DNA of 64,000 bases, taken from contig NZ_AASE01000005.1 of assembly GCF_000168715.1 (NCBI RefSeq), positions 2,969 through 66,968 on the forward strand. The letters run 5' to 3'. Below are positions 1-9,586 of this stretch, piece after piece. How positions within the stretch are numbered: the stretch's first letter is position 1; each line of letters begins with the position of its first letter. The position numbers and the translations under genes are program-made. The DNA comes from Chlorobium ferrooxidans DSM 13031 (GTDB taxonomy: Bacteria; Bacteroidota; Chlorobiia; Chlorobiales; Chlorobiaceae). The notes under the pieces are model-generated. The model ran no database searches. It saw only the letters and a program-made list of their open reading frames with translations, and was not told the origin of the DNA.

Positions 1-117
1 TTATTTGAAAATCAAAAGAGATGATAGTATTTCCTGAATTTACGGGGCTTGTAAAGCTTTCGTTACGAAACGTATGCCGATCTTGCCCATGACCATCTGA
101 TGAATTCTGAACAATGA
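1..117 (+). pseudogene. Possible 3' end of an upstream gene, frame disrupted
   Basis: A short open stretch from about 55 ends in TGA at 115-117 and reads ...YADLAHDHLMNSEQ. Its stop overlaps the ATG of the next gene (ATGA at 114-117), as in a translationally coupled operon. The same frame holds stops at 22, 25 and 52, while another frame is open from 9 to about 90, so a frameshift near 57-65 is possible. The family cannot be recognised from so little sequence, and this may not be coding at all. Confidence 0.22.
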
Positions 118-1218
118 AGAATGTTCGATCAACAGCCGGAAGGCTGATGAAAAACAAGCCGCTTTCTGTTTTTCTGTTTCTTCTGCTGCTCCTTGCTCTT
201 TTTGTATTTATGCAGCGCCGTGAGCCCAAAAAAGTGGAGTCAAAGCTTTTTTTTGACCGTATTCCTGTTTCGGTAACCCGGAATTTCCAAAGCGGCTCTC
301 AGAGACAGCCTGAGCATGACCGGTACGGTTGAAGCAATCAGGGAAGCGGATATTTTTTCGGAAACGGGGGGACTGGTAAAAAGGGTTTCTGCTGAACCCG
401 GAGCACAAAAAAAGATCGGTGAAGGACTTTTTCAGATTGATGATGAGCTTGCCTCTGCCCGCCACAAGCAGGCAGAGCTGAACTACAGGCAGGCGAAAAA
501 AAATGTTGAGCGATACACTACCCTCTACCGTGAAGGTGCGGTTGCTCTTTCCGCCCTGGAAGCGGTGCAGCTTCAGTGTGAAGGTGCTGAAGCCGAGTTT
601 GTGGCGGCCAGCCGGAAATTCAGCAACTCAAGGATCAAGGCCCCTTTTTCAGGCGTTGTAAGTTCGCGTTTTGTTGAACAGGGTGAGCTGGTGCATGAGG
701 GGATGAAGGTTGCCCATATGGTTGATCTGTCGAGTGTCAAGATCATTGTTTTTGTCTCTGAACGCGATATCATCAAGTTCACTCCGGGAGTTGCTTTAAC
801 GGTAACCTCCGATCTCTATCCGGCTGAGCGTTTCAGCGGCAGAGTAGGTTCGGTAAGTGACAAAGCGGGACGTGATCACACCTACAGGGTAGAGGTGGTG
901 CTGAAGAACAGTGAAAAATCCGGTTTCCGTTCAGGAATGTTTGCCCGGGTGCTCTATCGTGGCGACGGCATGCGCGAAGCGCTCCTGGTTCCCCGAGCAG
1001 CTCTTCTTACCGGCATCCGTAATCCTGAGGTTTTTGTGGTACGCAACGGCAAAGCTTTTTTGAGGAAAATTGTCGCCGGTCTTGAGCTGCAGAAGAGCGT
1101 AGAGGTTGTCAGCGGACTTGAGGAGGGTGACAGTGTGGTGATCAGCGGTCAGGATGAGCTGCGCGACGGATTCGATGTGACGGTTATCACCGGGAAGAAG
1201 ACCACTCCTCGCAAATGA
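114..1218 (+). CDS. RND efflux membrane-fusion protein (HlyD/AcrA type), frameshifted
   Basis: Periplasmic adaptor linking the RND permease encoded next to an outer-membrane channel. An N-terminal membrane anchor (hydrophobic run at residues 18-32) is read from 114 and ends at 332. The rest, from SLSMTGTVEA onward, is open in another frame from 277 to 1218. The second part shows the fusion-protein order: half lipoyl motif, alpha hairpin rich in A/Q/R, second lipoyl half (IKAPFSGVVSSRF), beta barrel, and a C-terminal membrane-proximal domain (VPRAALL...VVSGLEEGDSVVI). The frame change must lie between 277 and about 330 and fits one extra base near 283-291. It could be a real mutation or a sequence error. 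The stop overlaps the permease start by 4 nt. Confidence 0.82.
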
Positions 1219-4200
1219 CACTGACTGAACTTTCCATAAAACGGCCGACACTCATTGTCGTGCTCTTCAGTGTGCTCGGTATTCTCGGCCTTTTCAGCTA
1301 CCGTCAGCTTCAGTATGAGCTGTTGCCGAAAATGACTCCGCCGGTTGTTACGGTTTCAATCCGCTATCCCGGGGCCTCCCCCGGCGAGGTTGAGACATCG
1401 CTGACAAAGCCGGTTGAAGAGGCGGTTTCGGCAATTGAAAAAATCTCCTCTATTACATCGACTTCGTCTGACGGCCTCTCGATTGTTGCCATTGAGTTTT
1501 CCAACTCCGCGGATATCGAGAAGTCGCTGCAGGATGCACAGCGCAAGATCAATGAGGTTCGCGACCGCTTTCCCGGAGAGGCAAAGGCTCCGGTCATTAC
1601 CCGCTTTGCGCTTGACGAGGTGCCGGTACTGCGTATCGGGGCAACCTCATCCCTGCCGGATACGGAGTTTTATCAACTGCTCAAGGATAATGTCAAGCCT
1701 TTGCTTTCAAGTGTTGACGGCGTCGGCCAGGTCTACCTTCTGGGGGGAAGTGAGCGGGAGATCAGGGTAAATATCGATCTTGAAAAGCTTCAGAGTTACA
1801 GTCTGACGGTTCCCGATGTTCTCAAGGAGGTCGGAAAGGCCAATCTTGATTTTCCGACCGGAAAAATTGATGATCGTGACAAGCAGTTTGTTGTCAGGCT
1901 TGCCGGCAAGTTTACCACTATTGAAGAGCTTCAGGCTCTTGCCCTGCGCTCTTCGGCCACAGCCGGAACGGTTTATTTGCGTGATGTGGCGGAAGTCGAG
2001 GACGGGTTCAAGGAGATCACCTCACTGACAAGGGTGAACGGCCGCAGTGCGGTCGGTATCGTTATCATGAAGCAGAGTGATGCCAACACGGTTGACGTAA
2101 GCCGTCTTACCAGAGTTGCACTCTCCCGCCTTGAAACCCTTTACAAGGACAGGAACCTCTCGTTTGATATTGCCCAGGATGCGTCAACTTTCACGCTTGA
2201 AGCGGTAACGGCGGTGCAGCATGACCTCTTTCTTGCCGTGCTGCTTGTCGCACTCGTTATGCTGCTCTTTCTGCACAGTCTCAGAAATTCTCTCATTGTG
2301 CTGGTCTCGATTCCGACATCGCTTGTCACCACCTTTATCGGTATGTACCTGTTCGACTTCTCCCTGAACCTTATGACCCTGCTCTCTCTTTCGCTGGTGG
2401 TCGGGGTGCTGGTTGATGACTCGATTGTGGTGCTTGAAAATATCTACCGCCATCTTGAACGGGGTGAAGAGCCTCGTGAGGCGGCTCTTGCCGGACGAAA
2501 CGAGATCGGCTTTACAGCACTCTCCATAACCCTGGTTGATGTGGTGGTGTTTCTTCCGCTCTCTCTGGTCAGCGGGATTGTCGGCAATATCCTGCGTGAG
2601 TTCTCGATTGTCATGGTGATCTCCACACTGGTCAGTCTGCTTGTCTCCTTTACCCTGACTCCGCTTCTGGCCTCCAGATTCTCAAAAGTTGAAAAATATT
2701 CCGGTAAAAATCTGCTCGAACGTTTTGCCATCGGTTTTGAACGGAATTTTCAACGCATGCGCGAAACCTATCTGAAGACGCTTCAATGGAGTCTGAAACA
2801 TCCATTGAAAGTTATGCTCTCTTCTATAGCACTGCTTTTTGCCTCGTTCAGTCTTCTGGCACTGGGCCTCATCGGCGGGGAGTTCATGTCGGTCTCCGAT
2901 CGTGGAGAGTTTTCAGTGAAACTGGAGCTTGAACCGGGCACAAGGCTTGAAGATACCAATCGCCTGACCCGTATGGTTGAGCGCCGTCTCTCTCAGATGC
3001 CGGAGGTGCAGAAGCTTCTGGTGACGGTCGGAGCATCGACTGAAGGCTTTTTCAACCAGAGCGCCGACAATATTTCGGAACTCAATGTAAGGCTCTCCTC
3101 CAAGGAGGAACGGTCGAGTTCAACCAATGAGATTATGCAGAAAATCCGTGTCGGCCTGAAAGATATACCCGGACTCAAGACAAGCATCAATCCTATCGGT
3201 ATTTTCGGAACCGCAAATGAGACACCGGTTATTGTCATTATCAGCGGCCCCTTGAGGGCGCAGGTGACGCGTGTGGCTGAAGCTCTCAGAGACAGCGTGA
3301 AAACCATTCCCGGAACTGCTGATGTCAAGTTGACCTCATCACCCGGCAGTCCTGAAATGCGTGTTGTCGTTGATCGGGAAAAAATGGCCTCTTTCGGTCT
3401 CTCCATTGCCGATGTCGGAGCTGCACTTCGCACAGCCTATGCCGGAGACGAGGCGGGAAAATACCGCGAAGGGGAGAGTGAGTACGATATCAGGGTTATT
3501 CTTGACAAGTATTACCGGCAGGATACCGGAACGCTTTCCGAGATCACCTTTCGCACCCCGCAGGGAGAGATGGTTCGTCTCGGCCAGTTTGTCTCCTTCG
3601 AGCAGGATCGGGGTTATACCATTCTTCAGCGTAAAGACCGTAACAATGCCGTCTGGGTAAAGGCCCAGGTTATCGGCCGACCGGTAGGCAGTGTAGGGCA
3701 GGATATTGAGCGGGTTCTCGGCAATATGAAAAAACGAGGAATCATGCCCTCTACGGTAAGCCACGCCTATGAATCGGACCTGAAACGGCAGGGTGAGTCT
3801 TTTACCACCATGCTGCTCTCATTTATGGTTGCCATCATCTTTGTCTATCTCATCATGGTAGCTCTTTATGACTCCTACGCCTGGCCGATGGTCGTGATGT
3901 TCTCCATTCCACTTGCCATTATCGGCGCTCTTTTTGCCCTTGCCATCACCGGTAAATCGCTCAGTATATTCACCATACTCGGCATCATCATGCTGGTCGG
4001 TCTTGTGGGAAAAAATGCCATTCTGCTGGTTGATTTCATCAACAAGTTCCGACTTGAGGGGATGGAGATGCATGAAGCGATCATTGAATCGGCAAAAGAG
4101 CGACTGCGGCCGATTCTCATGACCACCCTGACGCTTATTTTCGGGCTGCTGCCGATTGCACTCTCGGGCAGCTCGGGTTCCGAGTGGAAGTCAGGTCTTG

Positions 4201-4331
4201 CCGTTGCCCTTGTCGGCGGACTTGCCAGTTCGATGTTTCTCACGCTGCTTGTTATTCCGGTTGTCTACGTCTGGTTTGACAGGCTGCTTCAGAAGATTTC
4301 CGCCTTACGGCACAAACCCCAAGTCAAGTGA
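1215..4331 (+). CDS. RND multidrug efflux permease (HAE1/AcrB-like)
   Basis: Proton-driven inner-membrane pump of 1038 aa, a normal length for the family. One N-terminal transmembrane helix is followed by a large periplasmic loop, a block of helices around residues 335-480, a second periplasmic loop and a final helix block. The paired acidic residues of the proton relay are seen as VDDS (D401, D402) in the helix before ENIYRH. The ATGA overlap with the fusion protein and the GTGA overlap with the next gene point to one operon. Probable substrates are hydrophobic or amphiphilic compounds; this cannot be narrowed from the sequence. Confidence 0.95.
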   Translation: MTLTELSIKRPTLIVVLFSVLGILGLFSYRQLQYELLPKMTPPVVTVSIRYPGASPGEVETSLTKPVEEAVSAIEKISSITSTSSDGLSIVAIEFSNSADIEKSLQDAQRKINEVRDRFPGEAKAPVITRFALDEVPVLRIGATSSLPDTEFYQLLKDNVKPLLSSVDGVGQVYLLGGSEREIRVNIDLEKLQSYSLTVPDVLKEVGKANLDFPTGKIDDRDKQFVVRLAGKFTTIEELQALALRSSATAGTVYLRDVAEVEDGFKEITSLTRVNGRSAVGIVIMKQSDANTVDVSRLTRVALSRLETLYKDRNLSFDIAQDASTFTLEAVTAVQHDLFLAVLLVALVMLLFLHSLRNSLIVLVSIPTSLVTTFIGMYLFDFSLNLMTLLSLSLVVGVLVDDSIVVLENIYRHLERGEEPREAALAGRNEIGFTALSITLVDVVVFLPLSLVSGIVGNILREFSIVMVISTLVSLLVSFTLTPLLASRFSKVEKYSGKNLLERFAIGFERNFQRMRETYLKTLQWSLKHPLKVMLSSIALLFASFSLLALGLIGGEFMSVSDRGEFSVKLELEPGTRLEDTNRLTRMVERRLSQMPEVQKLLVTVGASTEGFFNQSADNISELNVRLSSKEERSSSTNEIMQKIRVGLKDIPGLKTSINPIGIFGTANETPVIVIISGPLRAQVTRVAEALRDSVKTIPGTADVKLTSSPGSPEMRVVVDREKMASFGLSIADVGAALRTAYAGDEAGKYREGESEYDIRVILDKYYRQDTGTLSEITFRTPQGEMVRLGQFVSFEQDRGYTILQRKDRNNAVWVKAQVIGRPVGSVGQDIERVLGNMKKRGIMPSTVSHAYESDLKRQGESFTTMLLSFMVAIIFVYLIMVALYDSYAWPMVVMFSIPLAIIGALFALAITGKSLSIFTILGIIMLVGLVGKNAILLVDFINKFRLEGMEMHEAIIESAKERLRPILMTTLTLIFGLLPIALSGSSGSEWKSGLAVALVGGLASSMFLTLLVIPVVYVWFDRLLQKISALRHKPQVK

Positions 4332-4728
4332 AGAGATTATTTTCAAACCAGACTCCTGCTCTTCTGATCTGCCGGGCAGCGCTCTCCTTTTCCTGGATCT
4401 ATCAGGAGCTGTGCCTAAACTACTCTTTTGCAGCAGCGGCGAAACCGAACTTCTTGGCCACATTATTCCTGTCTATGCATGGGCATGCCTTGCTGTTACC
4501 TGGATGGGTGTTGCTGAAATTGCCTTCGGAGTGCTCCTGCTTGTTGCCCGGCGAGGTTGGGTCTTTTGGCTCAATGTGCTAACTTTAAGCGGACTGCTTC
4601 TTTTTGTCGCCCTGTTTGAACCCGGTATGTTTACCCTGCCGTTCAATCCCCTGACGCTTAATACGGCCTTGATTGCCCTGTCGATCATTGCTGTGATGGA
4701 ATTGAAAAAATTAAACTCAGGAGTCTGA
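4328..4728 (+). CDS. DoxX-like small membrane protein, frameshifted
   Basis: Starts with GTG at 4328 overlapping the permease stop. The first 25 or so residues (NQTPALLICRAALSFSWIYQ) read in one frame. The rest (AVPKLLFCSSGETELLG... to MELKKLNSGV) reads in another that stays open to 4728. Adding one G in the run at 4405-4406 restores WIYQGAVPKLL, the usual DoxX-type beginning, giving about 134 aa with four membrane helices. The best explanation is a one-base deletion in a G run. Function of this branch is unknown; DoxX relatives are small quinone-linked or redox membrane proteins. The stop is followed directly by the ATG of the next gene. Confidence 0.7.
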
Positions 4729-6009
4729 ATGAAGCCGAATGATTTTGATGGTCAGTTGAGCACTATCGCCAGGCTCTTTCTTTCGGTATCCGTAACTGTT
4801 GTCACGGTTGCTGCTTTTATTGGAGCAGCAGGGGCCTGGACAGGCAATCTCTTTCTTTTGAAGCTGCATCCCTATCTGTTCTTTATCGGTTTCGGCAACT
4901 CGGCCATACTGCTGCTCAACAGGTATCTGACCTCAGCCATCTATCCGGAACTTGCTGTTGACCCTCAAAAGCAGCTGCGCTATCTCTTTGCTGTTCTCTC
5001 CTCGCTCGGGCTGATTACGCTTGCGCTCTTTATGGATTGGCCTCTTTTGAAGGCATTTACCGGCCTTTTACTCATCATTGTTGTTTCGGGTCCTCTCCGG
5101 GAGATTTTTACCACGCTTTCTGTGGCAAAAATCTGGAAGGAGGTCTCGGTTCGATATTATATCTTTGATGTTCTTTTTCTGCTTGTAGCCAATCTCGGGC
5201 TCTTTACGCTCGGTCTTAAAGAGGCCTTTCCCGATTCGGGAATTATTCCTTTTTTTGTGACCCAGTCATCATATTTTCTCGGCTCCTCCTTTCCGCTCAG
5301 TATCAGTGTGATGGGCTTTCTCTATACCTATGCCTGGAGCCGTTCGTCAAAAAAGGAGCTGATCAAGCGGTTGTTCAGTATCTGGTTTTATGTTTTCGTT
5401 GGTGGCGTTCTCTTTTTTCTGATTGTTATTCTTGCGGAATCCTATCTGGCAATGATGCTCATCAGCCATCTTCTGCTGCTCGGCGTCATGGCGCTTCTCG
5501 GAAGTTTTGCCCTCTATCTCCATAACTTTTTCAAAAAGAACTTTCACCATCCGGCACTCGCTTTTCTGTTGAGCGGCCTTTCGCTTCTCTTTGCAACAAG
5601 CGCTTTCGGAATCATGAATATCTTCTTCATGAAGGGGATTCATTTCGGCACCAAACCCCCGATTCCTCTCGACCGAATGTGGATTTATCACTCGCATACC
5701 CATGCCGCTCTGCTCGGATGGATCACCTTTTCATTTACCGGTATACTCTACATTGTCCTGCCGGCCATTGTACGCCGGAACTCGCTTGAAACGCTTCGAA
5801 GCGAGCTTGCTCTCTCCTCACTCCTTTCGCAACTCACCATGCAGCGGGCATTTAAACAGCTTACGGTGATGATGCTCTCGGCAATTGCGGTACTGCTCGC
5901 GTTTTTTCTCGAAAACAACATCCTGCTCGGCGCAGCCGGTTTTGTTTTCGGAATGTCAGTCTACTATCTCAGGATTAATCTCAACCGGGAACTCGACCGG
6001 CAGGCATAA
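4729..6009 (+). CDS. Polytopic membrane protein resembling haem-copper oxidase subunit I
   Basis: A 426-aa protein with about 11-12 hydrophobic segments. It carries a histidine cluster ([11 protein letters not shown], near residue 325) at a membrane helix start, and an earlier [15 protein letters not shown] helix. Such histidine motifs resemble haem ligands of haem-copper oxidase or NO-reductase subunit I-like proteins, but the full set of oxidase ligands is not evident. It follows the DoxX-like gene without a gap, so it is probably in the same transcript. The role is unknown; a respiratory-like or haem-binding membrane protein is an inference. Confidence 0.55.
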   Translation: MKPNDFDGQLSTIARLFLSVSVTVVTVAAFIGAAGAWTGNLFLLKLHPYLFFIGFGNSAILLLNRYLTSAIYPELAVDPQKQLRYLFAVLSSLGLITLALFMDWPLLKAFTGLLLIIVVSGPLREIFTTLSVAKIWKEVSVRYYIFDVLFLLVANLGLFTLGLKEAFPDSGIIPFFVTQSSYFLGSSFPLSISVMGFLYTYAWSRSSKKELIKRLFSIWFYVFVGGVLFFLIVILAESYLAMMLISHLLLLGVMALLGSFALYLHNFFKKNFHHPALAFLLSGLSLLFATSAFGIMNIFFMKGIHFGTKPPIPLDRMWIYHSHTHAALLGWITFSFTGILYIVLPAIVRRNSLETLRSELALSSLLSQLTMQRAFKQLTVMMLSAIAVLLAFFLENNILLGAAGFVFGMSVYYLRINLNRELDRQA

Positions 6010-6089
6010 CATGCAGCCGGTTTGCCTCACTTCCCGGAGCACAGATACCGGCGGCATGTAACGATTGTTCAACTGGAGGATATTGCTCT

Positions 6090-6959
6090 ATGGTATTTAT
6101 ACCCCGGCCATATGTCACGGTAGCCATACCGATGTACAATAATGGACGTTTTATCAGAGAAACAATCAATTCGGTACTGGCTCAGACCTTTACCGATTTT
6201 GAGCTCCTGATCTACGATGACCAATCTACCGATGACTCATACGAGATTGCATCGTCATTCATGGACAGACGCATCAGGCTCTACCGCAATGAGGAGAACC
6301 TCGGTCCGGAGGGTAACTGGAACAAGGCGATCAGCAATGTACGGGGCAGGTATGTCAAGCTGCTCTGCGGTGACGACATTCTTTTTCCGCACTGTCTTGA
6401 AAAACAGGTTGCTGCCTTTGATGAACCGCTGAACAGGGGCGTGAGTCTTGTGAGCAGCCAGAGGACCATCATTGATCCCGAAAGCAAGACCCTTATTAAA
6501 AAGCTCAATTTTATTGATGCAGGACGCAAGGATCCTGTTGAAGTGATCCGCAAAATTGTCCGCATGGGGACCAACATCATCGGAGAGCCTGTCTGCGGAC
6601 TTTATCCTGCCGAACTGATTGAAAAAACAAGAGGGTACAGCGCGATTGTTCCCTATACCATCGATCTTGATTTCTGGATACAACTGCTTAAACATGGTGA
6701 TCTTCTTGTTATAGATGAACCGTTGTGTGCATTTCGCATCTCAAACCTCTCCTGTTCGTCAAAGATAGGGGAGCTTCGCTATCAGCAGTTTCTGGAGTTT
6801 ATGGTACAGGTGGCCTCTGATGAGAGTCATGAGGTTACCGATCTTGATCTCTTTATCGGCAAAATCAACTGCGCGGTACAGTCGATGACCAGCTTTATGG
6901 GATTCAGACTTTTTGCCGCGCCATCTTCCGAACGGAAATCCATGACGGTTCCGTCGTAA
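6090..6959 (+). CDS. Family 2 glycosyltransferase
   Basis: Transfers a sugar from a nucleotide donor, probably to a cell-surface glycan. The GT-A fold is evident at the N-terminus: [20 protein letters not shown], then YDDQSTDDS (residues about 44-52) and a CGDD metal site near residue 95. Length (289 aa) is typical. The stop TAA at 6957-6959 overlaps the next open frame, and the real start of the next gene lies about 20 bases on, so the two are probably co-transcribed. The acceptor cannot be deduced. Confidence 0.88.
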   Translation: MVFIPRPYVTVAIPMYNNGRFIRETINSVLAQTFTDFELLIYDDQSTDDSYEIASSFMDRRIRLYRNEENLGPEGNWNKAISNVRGRYVKLLCGDDILFPHCLEKQVAAFDEPLNRGVSLVSSQRTIIDPESKTLIKKLNFIDAGRKDPVEVIRKIVRMGTNIIGEPVCGLYPAELIEKTRGYSAIVPYTIDLDFWIQLLKHGDLLVIDEPLCAFRISNLSCSSKIGELRYQQFLEFMVQVASDESHEVTDLDLFIGKINCAVQSMTSFMGFRLFAAPSSERKSMTVPS

Positions 6960-6979
6960 TGCAGCATAAGGGAGGGCCC

Positions 6980-7738
6980 ATGCGGCTGACAGGGAAAATT
7001 TCGCTCATAACCGGCGCAGCAGGGGGAATCGGAAGGGCTGCGGCACTCTGTTTTGCCGCTGAAGGAGCCATTGTGATTGCCTCCGACATCAACACGGCCG
7101 GATGCGATGAAACACTTGCTCTTCTTGAACTTGCCGGGGGAAGCGGGATGTCGGTGAGGGCCGATATGATGCATGAGGAGGAGATTTGCGAACTCTACGG
7201 CAGGATTCTGGAACGCTATGGGAAAATCGATATTGTGGTCAACATTGCCGGAGGGGACTGTGAGCCTGCGGCTGATGCTACCGGAATCGATTATCTGAAG
7301 ATGAGTGCCAATCTTGACCTGAACCTGAAGTCCTGCATCATCTCCTGCCGGGAGGCCGCCCGCATGATGAAGAGTCAGGGTTCCGGCCGGATCGTGAATA
7401 TGAGTTCGCTCGTATACCGTGGCAGTCCGAACCAGTTCTCCTACTCTGCGGCCAAGGGAGGGATCTATGCCTTTACCCGTTCGCTTGCCATGTCGCTCGG
7501 ACAGTACGGCATAACCGTCAATGCACTTGCGCCAGCCCTTGTCGAGGTGCCTGCATTTGTTGCGGCTCTCGGGCCGGAACGCTGGGAGATGCTCAAGAGG
7601 GAGTGTGCAATGCGTTACCCGCTCGGCCGGGTTGCAACACCGGATGATGTTGCCCGCTGTGCGCTTTTTCTTGCCTCCGATGATGCTGCATTTATTACCG
7701 GTCAGATCATCGAGATTTCCGGAGGCGCGAGACTCTGA
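6980..7738 (+). CDS. Short-chain dehydrogenase/reductase (SDR)
   Basis: NAD(P)-dependent oxidoreductase of about 252 aa. It has the cofactor motif TGAAGGIG, an N-[I]-AGG motif in place of NNAG, a catalytic Ser in MSSLVYRG and the catalytic pair YSAAK. The C-terminus ISGGARL is typical of FabG-like SDRs. An upstream in-frame ATG exists at 6959, but GGGAGGG at 6969-6975 is well placed for the ATG at 6980. The substrate is unknown; the link to the glycosyltransferase hints at sugar or lipid modification. Confidence 0.88.
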   Translation: MRLTGKISLITGAAGGIGRAAALCFAAEGAIVIASDINTAGCDETLALLELAGGSGMSVRADMMHEEEICELYGRILERYGKIDIVVNIAGGDCEPAADATGIDYLKMSANLDLNLKSCIISCREAARMMKSQGSGRIVNMSSLVYRGSPNQFSYSAAKGGIYAFTRSLAMSLGQYGITVNALAPALVEVPAFVAALGPERWEMLKRECAMRYPLGRVATPDDVARCALFLASDDAAFITGQIIEISGGARL

Positions 7739-7870
7739 AACTTCCGGAACAGGGAAAAACCGCCAATTCTCATATTTTATTGATATCTGCCCTTTATTTA
7801 TGCGTTTAAGAGTTTCAAAACGTCTCTTTTTCTTGTGATTATGTTTATGTAGTGCGTATATTGAGAGTAA

Positions 7871-9247
7871 ATGAGATGCGGCGCATTGCTCTTTTTTTTG
7901 CTGCTGAATCCCTGTTTCTGTTTCAAACGTGAAGTATCGTTTCCCTCAACCAGAATACCATCAGTCATGAAGCCGATTCGCATTAATAACTACTGTTTTG
8001 ACCGTATCCATGCATGGATACAGTATGACTGGCAGATCCCCCAGTTCATGGAGGTGGTCATCGAAGTTTTTTATCCTGAAAACCGCAAAGCAGAAGGCCT
8101 TGTCATGTTCAACCACGGCTTCCTGATCGGCAACGACCTGCTCTTTTATCCAAAAAAAATTATCGGTGCCTTCACTGATGACAATCCGCTTTTCGGTATC
8201 AATCCTTCAGCCTACTACAATTACTCCTCGGCAATTGTTGAAAAAAACTGGGCCATGGCCTTTGTTACCACCTCGCATATGCAGTTTGAAGGGGTTCCCT
8301 GGATTGATATAGGCGGCAATCCGAGAGTCGGACAGGAGGCCTATGCTGCAGCCTCCTATCTCATCAAGTATGGTGCTACCGATTTTTTCTTCCGGCAGGA
8401 AGAGAAAAACCGGGGGCTTGAAATTTTTGATCCAAATGCGGCCGAAAAAAACCGGTTCATGAAGCCGGGATGTAATAATGTGATTTTTGCCGGTCACTCA
8501 GTAGGCGGTGCGCATGCACAGGCAGCAGCCTGCGGCTTTGAGACACTGCAGGAGCTTGGAAGAAAATCATACCGGTTATTCGATCCGGTGATTTTTGATC
8601 GTGAGTTTTTACCGGAATACACGGAACGGATGTCAAAATGGCAGCCGCACGAGAGGGCTAATCCGGTAGGACTTTTGCAGCTTTCACCGGTTGACCAGAA
8701 AATCCTTCCTCCGTTGATTCCCGGTATGCAGCCATACCGCGAAGCTCTTGCTGCAAAAAAGCTCCCGATTCTGATGATTGTCGGCCAGTATGACTGTGCC
8801 TGCCTCAACAGTAAAAACTCCAACCCTCCCGCATGGTCTGCTACTCCGGGTGACACCAATACCCAGTTCGCTCAGCTTGCACCAGAGGGGAGCAACTCCT
8901 GGGCAGTGGTTGCCAATGTTGCTCGCGGCAGTCACAGTGGCTACCTGACTGAAAACAGCGAGTTGTGCGCTCTGGCTGACTCTGCGAAAAACTGTCCTGC
9001 CGGTGTTGGAAAAGATACCTACAAGTCATGCGGAGAGGAGAGCCTCTTTGTCAATGCCCTGCTGAAGGAGTTCATCAATATCTATCCTTCGGAAGGCGGC
9101 TTTCAGGGGGAGTTCTGCGACTGGATCAAGAGCGACTGCATACAATGGCTTAACCGCGAAAATCCCATTGGCAGCCTCAATCTGCTGCCAATGAATGGCG
9201 GGGGATATATCGATTATGCAGGCAAGTCCACCCGCTGCAAGCCGTAA
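7871..9247 (+). CDS. Alpha/beta hydrolase family protein
   Basis: A 458-aa hydrolase with the nucleophile elbow GHSVGG (near residue 213), an acid candidate in the VGQYDCA strand and a catalytic His candidate in ARGSHSGY. The region FNHGFLIGND gives the oxyanion loop. The N-terminus MRCGALLFFLLLNPCFCF looks like a signal peptide or membrane anchor. A later start at 7967 (MKPIRINN) would remove it, and neither start has a strong ribosome site. Several cysteines in the C-terminal third suggest an exported, disulfide-bonded enzyme. Substrate unknown; followed by a strong terminator. Confidence 0.75.
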   Translation: MRCGALLFFLLLNPCFCFKREVSFPSTRIPSVMKPIRINNYCFDRIHAWIQYDWQIPQFMEVVIEVFYPENRKAEGLVMFNHGFLIGNDLLFYPKKIIGAFTDDNPLFGINPSAYYNYSSAIVEKNWAMAFVTTSHMQFEGVPWIDIGGNPRVGQEAYAAASYLIKYGATDFFFRQEEKNRGLEIFDPNAAEKNRFMKPGCNNVIFAGHSVGGAHAQAAACGFETLQELGRKSYRLFDPVIFDREFLPEYTERMSKWQPHERANPVGLLQLSPVDQKILPPLIPGMQPYREALAAKKLPILMIVGQYDCACLNSKNSNPPAWSATPGDTNTQFAQLAPEGSNSWAVVANVARGSHSGYLTENSELCALADSAKNCPAGVGKDTYKSCGEESLFVNALLKEFINIYPSEGGFQGEFCDWIKSDCIQWLNRENPIGSLNLLPMNGGGYIDYAGKSTRCKP

Positions 9248-9586
9248 CCGTTCAGCGCTTTCATAGCGAAGAATGCGCCCTTTATTCGCCCGGAACAGGA
9301 GAAGTGTTCCGGGCGTTTTGTTTCCGTTCATCCACTTGAGCATTTGCAACTGCCCAGGAGATATTTTTTTCGGAATGTTCAACCTTTGAATGCGGTTTAT
9401 TACCTTAAGGGACTGCTGTTGATTGTCGCGAGTGATGATCAATTGAACTATCGGTTTTATTGAGATTTCAACCCCTGTTATGCTGCGTCACCTCTTTCTG
9501 CCTGAAATCTGCATGGAAGAAAATCCGGAAACCATGATCGGGTTTCGGGATCAGCCGATGCAGGGGAACATTTTTTCTTTCTATCC
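9248..9586. other. Intergenic stretch with terminator only
   Basis: The 339 bases hold the hairpin terminator at 9287-9323. From 9324 to 9586 I see no convincing gene, tRNA or repeat. A promoter for the downstream oxidoreductase probably lies here, but no clear -35/-10 pair can be assigned. Confidence 0.6.
9287..9323 (+). terminator. Rho-independent terminator after the hydrolase gene
   Basis: A perfect 11-bp stem (CGCCCGGAACA at 9287-9297 pairing with TGTTCCGGGCG at 9305-9315) with a 7-nt loop is followed by TTTTGTTT. It sits 40 bases after the hydrolase stop. Confidence 0.9.
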
